From: an uncultured Clostridia bacterium
GTDB taxonomy: Bacteria > Bacillota > Clostridia > Oscillospirales > Oscillospiraceae
Length of the DNA: 8,142 nucleotides
Reading direction: 5' to 3'
Assembly (NCBI GenBank): GCA_938023775.1
Contig: CALJDB010000109.1
Location: forward strand, 1-8,142
Positions 5,804 through 8,142 of this stretch are shown piece by piece. Each line of letters begins with the position of its first letter. Position 1 is the stretch's first letter. The position numbers and the translations under genes were made by a program. The notes under the pieces were generated by a model that saw nothing but the letters and a program-made list of their open reading frames with translations, had not been told where the DNA came from and searched no databases.

Positions 5804-6519
5804 GGATAGGAAACGCAGCCGCCGACGAGCTGGGCGGCATTGCGGGCGCGGCGCCGGGGGATCAGACCGGACGCGAGATCTGCGTGCGCGAATGGTACGC
5901 TTCGCCGTGGGACACGGTTCTCCGCTGCCGCGATGCTGCGATGCGTGAAAAGGCGGCGGAGTACATGGAGGCGATCTGCGCGGACGCGCATTTCGGCTAT
6001 TCGCAGGTAAACCGCTGGACGGGCTATGAGAGCATCCGGCGCAACGGCGGTGCCGTTGCGGGCGCGGCGGGGGATTTTGACTGTTCGAGCCTCTGTCTCG
6101 CCTGCTACGCGCTCGCCGGGATGCCCTTCCCGGTCGTTTACGGCTACACGGGAAATATGGCGGCTCTTATGTGCAAAACCGGGCTTTTCGATGCGCTCAC
6201 GGAGCCGGAATACCTGACAAAGCCGGACGCGCTGCTGCGCGGGGACATTCTGCTGAACACGAAAAGCCACGCGGCGATGGCGCTCGAAGACGGGGCGGGG
6301 AGCTATCCGCTGCCCTCGCTCCGGCGCGGCAGCCGCGGCGAGCTCGTGGCGGCGGCGCAGCTGCTCCTGCTCCGCCGGGGGCAGAAGCTCCCGAAATACG
6401 GCGCGGACGGCGATTATGGTGCGGAGACGGAAGCGGCGGTGCGCGCGTTGCAGGCGGCGAAGGGACTCGCCGCGGACGGCGTCGTCGCGCGGGAAACATG
6501 GGAGGTGCTGCTGGGATGA
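5800..6519 (+). CDS. Phage-type peptidoglycan hydrolase (NlpC/P60-like) with peptidoglycan-binding domain
   Basis: A 239-residue predicted endolysin. The opening contains GDQTGREICVREWYASPWD (20-38), a motif I know from clostridial phage peptidoglycan amidohydrolases. FDCSSLCLACYA (93-104) gives the probable nucleophile Cys95, and KSHAAMAL (155-162) the probable catalytic His157. Together these suggest a papain-like NlpC/P60-type cysteine amidase or peptidase, residues about 15-165. Residues about 172-239 are a PG_binding_1 domain (RRGSRGELVAAAQLLL, then YGADGDYGAETEAAVRALQ) closely matching the one in the preceding gene. There is no signal peptide. It overlaps both neighbours by ATGA, so translation is coupled. 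Which peptidoglycan bond it cuts is not readable from sequence. Confidence 0.83.
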   Translation: MRIGNAAADELGGIAGAAPGDQTGREICVREWYASPWDTVLRCRDAAMREKAAEYMEAICADAHFGYSQVNRWTGYESIRRNGGAVAGAAGDFDCSSLCLACYALAGMPFPVVYGYTGNMAALMCKTGLFDALTEPEYLTKPDALLRGDILLNTKSHAAMALEDGAGSYPLPSLRRGSRGELVAAAQLLLLRRGQKLPKYGADGDYGAETEAAVRALQAAKGLAADGVVARETWEVLLG

Positions 6520-6719
6520 AGCAGAAGGAGAAGCTGCGCTTTCTGAAGAAGATCACGGTGCTCTGCCTCGTGATGAACACGCTCATCACGCTCGCCGCCC
6601 TCGCTGTCGGTGTGCTGAGCCGCGCACTGGACGCCGGGGTGATCGGCGTGCTAGCCGGGATGTGGAGCATCGAGCTCGCGCTCGGCTATCTCATCAAGAG
6701 GGGGGAGAAGGACGAATGA
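6516..6719 (+). CDS. Small two-helix membrane protein in lysis cassette (holin-like or accessory)
   Basis: A 67-residue protein with a basic start (MKQKEKLRFLKK), a hydrophobic segment at about 13-35, a short turn (SRALDAG), a second segment at about 41-60 and a charged tail (KRGEKDE). Small size, two helices, a charged C-terminus and a place between endolysin and holin are typical of a holin, antiholin or lysis accessory protein. I do not recognise a named family. The start is set by the ATGA overlap with the hydrolase stop, and GGGAGGTG lies upstream inside the previous gene. Its stop overlaps the next start in the same way. Confidence 0.65.
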   Translation: MKQKEKLRFLKKITVLCLVMNTLITLAALAVGVLSRALDAGVIGVLAGMWSIELALGYLIKRGEKDE

Positions 6720-6928
6720 AGCTGGAGCTGCATAACCGGGTCTACGACGTGATGAAGTGGCTGGCGCTCATCGCGCTGCCGGCGCTCGGAGTGCTTTACA
6801 GCGCGCTCGCCGCCGTCTGGGGCTGGCCCCTCGCCGCCGAGGTCAGCGAGACGGTCAACGCCGTCACAGCCTGCCTCGGCGTGCTGATCGGCGTGAGCAC
6901 TGCGAGCTACAACGCGAGAACAAAATAA
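6716..6928 (+). CDS. Phage holin, Dp-1-like family
   Basis: A 70-residue holin. After MKLELHNRVYDVMKW comes a first helix (about 15-36, LALIALPALGVLYSALAAVW). GWPLAAEVSETVNAV follows, then a second helix (about 46-63, ACLGVLIGVS) and a short polar tail ending NARTK. The YDVxKWxALIxLPALxxLY pattern with a G-x-P after the first helix is one I associate with Dp-1-type holins of Gram-positive phages; no search was run. Holins form inner-membrane lesions that release or activate endolysins. GGGGGGAGAAGG lies just before the start. It is the last gene of the cassette, followed 7 bases later by a terminator. Confidence 0.8.
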   Translation: MKLELHNRVYDVMKWLALIALPALGVLYSALAAVWGWPLAAEVSETVNAVTACLGVLIGVSTASYNARTK

Positions 6929-6935
6929 AAAAGCG

Positions 6936-6971
6936 AACGGGAGCCCGGCTTTTGCCGGACTCCCGTTTTTT
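6936..6971. terminator. Bidirectional intrinsic terminator between holin gene and ilvE
   Basis: The inverted repeat AACGGGAG-C-CCGGC (6936-6949) and GCCGG-A-CTCCCGTT (6954-6967) has a TTTT loop and a single internal mismatch. On the plus strand it is followed by TTTT (after the paired TT), and on the minus strand by CGC then TTTTTTATTTT. It can therefore end both the plus-strand lysis cassette and the convergent minus-strand ilvE transcript. Confidence 0.9.
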
Positions 6972-6984
6972 CATTATGGTCCGC

Positions 6985-8052
6985 TCAGTCGACGGGGTAG
7001 GTCCAGCCGAAGGGGTCCTCCGCCCTGCCCCACTGAATGGCGGTGAGTTCGTCGTAGAGGCGCTGCGTGGTCTCGCCGATCTTCCCGCCGTTGATGGGGT
7101 ATTCCTTGTCCTGATAGGCGAGCGCGCCGACCGGAGAGACGACGGCGGCGGTGCCGCAGCCCCATGCCTCCTCCAGCGCGCCGCTCTCCGCCGCGGCGAT
7201 GAGCTCGTCGACGCTGATGCGCCGCTCGTCGGCGGGCGTGCCCTCGTGGGCGAGCAGCTCCAAAATGCTGCGCCGGGTGACGCCGTCGAGAATCGAGCCG
7301 CTCAGCGCCGGGGTGCAGACCCTGCCGCCGATCTTGAACATAATGTTCATCGCGCCGACCTCCTCGATGTAGCGCCGCTCCACGCCGTCGAGCCAGAGGA
7401 CCTGAGAATAGCCGCGCTCCTCCGCGCGGTTCCCGGCGCGGACGGAGGCGCCGTAGTTTCCTCCGCACTTGGCTTCGCCGGTGCCGCCGCGGACGGCGCG
7501 GACGTCCTCGTCCTCGATCATGATCTTCACCGGCTGGAGCCCGCCGGCATAATAGCTGCCGCTCGGCGAGAGGATGATGCAAAAGCGCGCGTGGGACACG
7601 CCGTGAACGCCGAGGTGCTCGTCGTCGCCGAACATGAACGGGCGGATATAGAGGCTCGCGCCGTCGCTGTGGGGCACCCACGCGCTGTCGAGGCGGACGA
7701 GCTCCGTCAGCGCGGTCAGGGCGAAGTCCTCGTCGAGCAGGGGCAGCCCCATGCGCACCGCGCTGCGGTTCATGCGGGCGAAGTTGCGCTGCGGGCGGAA
7801 GAGCTGAACGCCGCCGTCGGCGCGGCGGTAAGCCTTCAGTCCCTCGAAGATCTCCATGCCGTAATGCAGCACGGTGGACGCCGGGTGGATGCTGAGCGGT
7901 CCGAAGGGGACGATGCGTGCGTCGTGCCAGCCGGTCCCGGCGTTCCAGTCCATCAGGAACATGTGGTCCGTAAAGACCTTGCCGAAGCCGAGCGCGCGCT
8001 CGTCGGCGGGCTTTGCCGCCGGGGTCTTCGTGGGTGTGACTTTGATGTTCAT
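6985..8052 (-). CDS. ilvE: Branched-chain amino acid aminotransferase (PLP class IV)
   Basis: A 355-residue class IV PLP enzyme that transfers amino groups between glutamate and leucine, isoleucine or valine and their 2-keto acids. It does so in the last biosynthetic or first catabolic step, in the cytosol. The start is the ATG at 8052, with a perfect AAGGAGG (8067-8061) 8 bases upstream. An in-frame ATG at 8079 would add nine residues but would place the initiator upstream of that site. Motifs: FTDHMFLMDW (27-36), LHYGMEIFEGLKAYR (62-76), ASLYIRPFMFG (132-142), GEAKCGGNYGAS (192-203) with the PLP Schiff-base Lys195, EEVGAMNIMF (230-239), SGSILDGVTRRSI (251-263) and GCGTAAVVSPVG (298-309). 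The length and motifs fit the roughly 355-residue BCAT type. It has its own promoter and operator-like repeats and is monocistronic within the window. Confidence 0.96.
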   Translation of the reverse strand: MNIKVTPTKTPAAKPADERALGFGKVFTDHMFLMDWNAGTGWHDARIVPFGPLSIHPASTVLHYGMEIFEGLKAYRRADGGVQLFRPQRNFARMNRSAVRMGLPLLDEDFALTALTELVRLDSAWVPHSDGASLYIRPFMFGDDEHLGVHGVSHARFCIILSPSGSYYAGGLQPVKIMIEDEDVRAVRGGTGEAKCGGNYGASVRAGNRAEERGYSQVLWLDGVERRYIEEVGAMNIMFKIGGRVCTPALSGSILDGVTRRSILELLAHEGTPADERRISVDELIAAAESGALEEAWGCGTAAVVSPVGALAYQDKEYPINGGKIGETTQRLYDELTAIQWGRAEDPFGWTYPVD

Positions 8053-8060
8053 AAATGTTT

Positions 8061-8067
8061 CCTCCTT
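8061..8067 (-). promoter_or_regulatory. Ribosome binding site that fixes the ilvE start
   Basis: AAGGAGG on the minus strand lies 8 bases before the ATG at 8052-8050. It excludes the upstream in-frame ATG at 8079 as the likely main start. Confidence 0.85.
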
Positions 8068-8072
8068 GCAGC

Positions 8073-8110
8073 AAAGCACTGTGCTTTAAAAATATAGCGT
8101 ATTAAAGCAC
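8073..8110. promoter_or_regulatory. Putative repressor operator: three AAAGCAC/GTGCTTT half-sites over the ilvE promoter
   Basis: The heptamer AAAGCAC occurs at 8073-8079, inverted (GTGCTTT) at 8081-8087, and again as AAAGCAC at 8104-8110. The first two form a perfect 15-base palindrome centred on 8080. The second and third form 9-base arms GTGCTTTAA (8081-8089) and TTAAAGCAC (8102-8110). The same-orientation copies are 31 bases apart, about three helical turns. The outer site overlaps the -10 box and the palindrome lies just past the expected transcript start, so binding should block transcription. The bound protein is unknown. Confidence 0.55.
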
Positions 8111-8129
8111 CGTTTCGGCTCCTTGTCAA
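8101..8129 (-). promoter_or_regulatory. Strong sigma-A-type promoter of ilvE
   Basis: The minus strand has a perfect TTGACA (8129-8124), a 17-base spacer and TTTAAT (8106-8101). The predicted start near 8094 leaves a leader of about 41 bases before the ATG. That leaves no room for a T-box or other large leader RNA. Confidence 0.82.
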
Positions 8130-8142
8130 TGGGTTTGCCGTC

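Noticed and set aside
4878..6980. Complete prophage
   Set aside because: Only lysis genes are present. No attachment-site repeats, integrase, structural or replication genes were seen, and housekeeping genes flank both sides closely.
8053..8079. Upstream ATG for ilvE at 8079
   Set aside because: The perfect AAGGAGG lies downstream of that ATG and is correctly spaced only for the ATG at 8052. The added MLCCKEETF is not family-like.
6757..8097. Plus-strand frame spanning the holin end and the antisense of ilvE
   Set aside because: It crosses a strong bidirectional terminator and lies antisense to a well-supported aminotransferase.
8053..8100. T-box or other riboswitch in the ilvE leader
   Set aside because: The leader is only about 41 bases and has no room for specifier or antiterminator structures.

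Overview
The window looks like chromosomal DNA of a high-GC Clostridia bacterium, most likely an Oscillospiraceae/Ruminococcaceae-type gut Firmicute. The support is very GC-rich coding DNA combined with strong AAGGAGG-type ribosome binding sites, AT-rich sigma-A-type promoters, a YtvI-like permease and a UPF0735-type ACT protein next to hom. The taxonomic call is inference. No rRNA, tRNA, CRISPR array, transposase or integrase was seen.

Layout. Positions 1-189 (minus) hold the start of a small membrane protein with a zinc-ribbon-like CxxC...CxxC tail, cut by the left edge and carrying its own promoter (232-260). Positions 287-3215 (minus) are an aspartate-pathway operon in transcription order: HTH/ACT-domain protein, homoserine dehydrogenase (hom), aspartate kinase (lysC). 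It is driven by a promoter at 3261-3289. Inside lysC there is a near-ideal ribosome binding site and an in-frame GTG, which would give a separate regulatory beta subunit (287-760), as in the Bacillus subtilis lysine-sensitive aspartokinase II. Divergently, 3358-4877 (plus) encodes a YtvI/AI-2E-type permease and a small YdcZ/DUF606-type membrane protein, ending at a strong terminator (4902-4940).

Positions 5006-6928 (plus) form a compact four-gene cassette in which every junction is an ATGA overlap. It encodes a phosphodiester glycosidase (NAGPA-type) fused to a peptidoglycan-binding domain, a phage-type NlpC/P60-like peptidoglycan hydrolase with a second copy of the same binding domain, a two-helix membrane protein, and a Dp-1-like holin. 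This is a phage-type lysis module, but no other phage gene is visible. It lies between two terminators, and the second (6936-6971) is shared with the convergent ilvE.

Positions 6985-8052 (minus) encode a branched-chain aminotransferase (ilvE) with a strong promoter (8101-8129). A cluster of three AAAGCAC/GTGCTTT half-sites overlaps the -10 box and start region, which suggests a repressor operator.

The amino-acid genes at both ends serve aspartate-family and branched-chain amino acid metabolism. The lysis cassette between them is the out-of-place element. No gene-free stretch exceeds 300 bases; the largest are 3216-3357 (divergent promoter region, 142 bases) and 4878-5005 (terminator plus leader, 128 bases).
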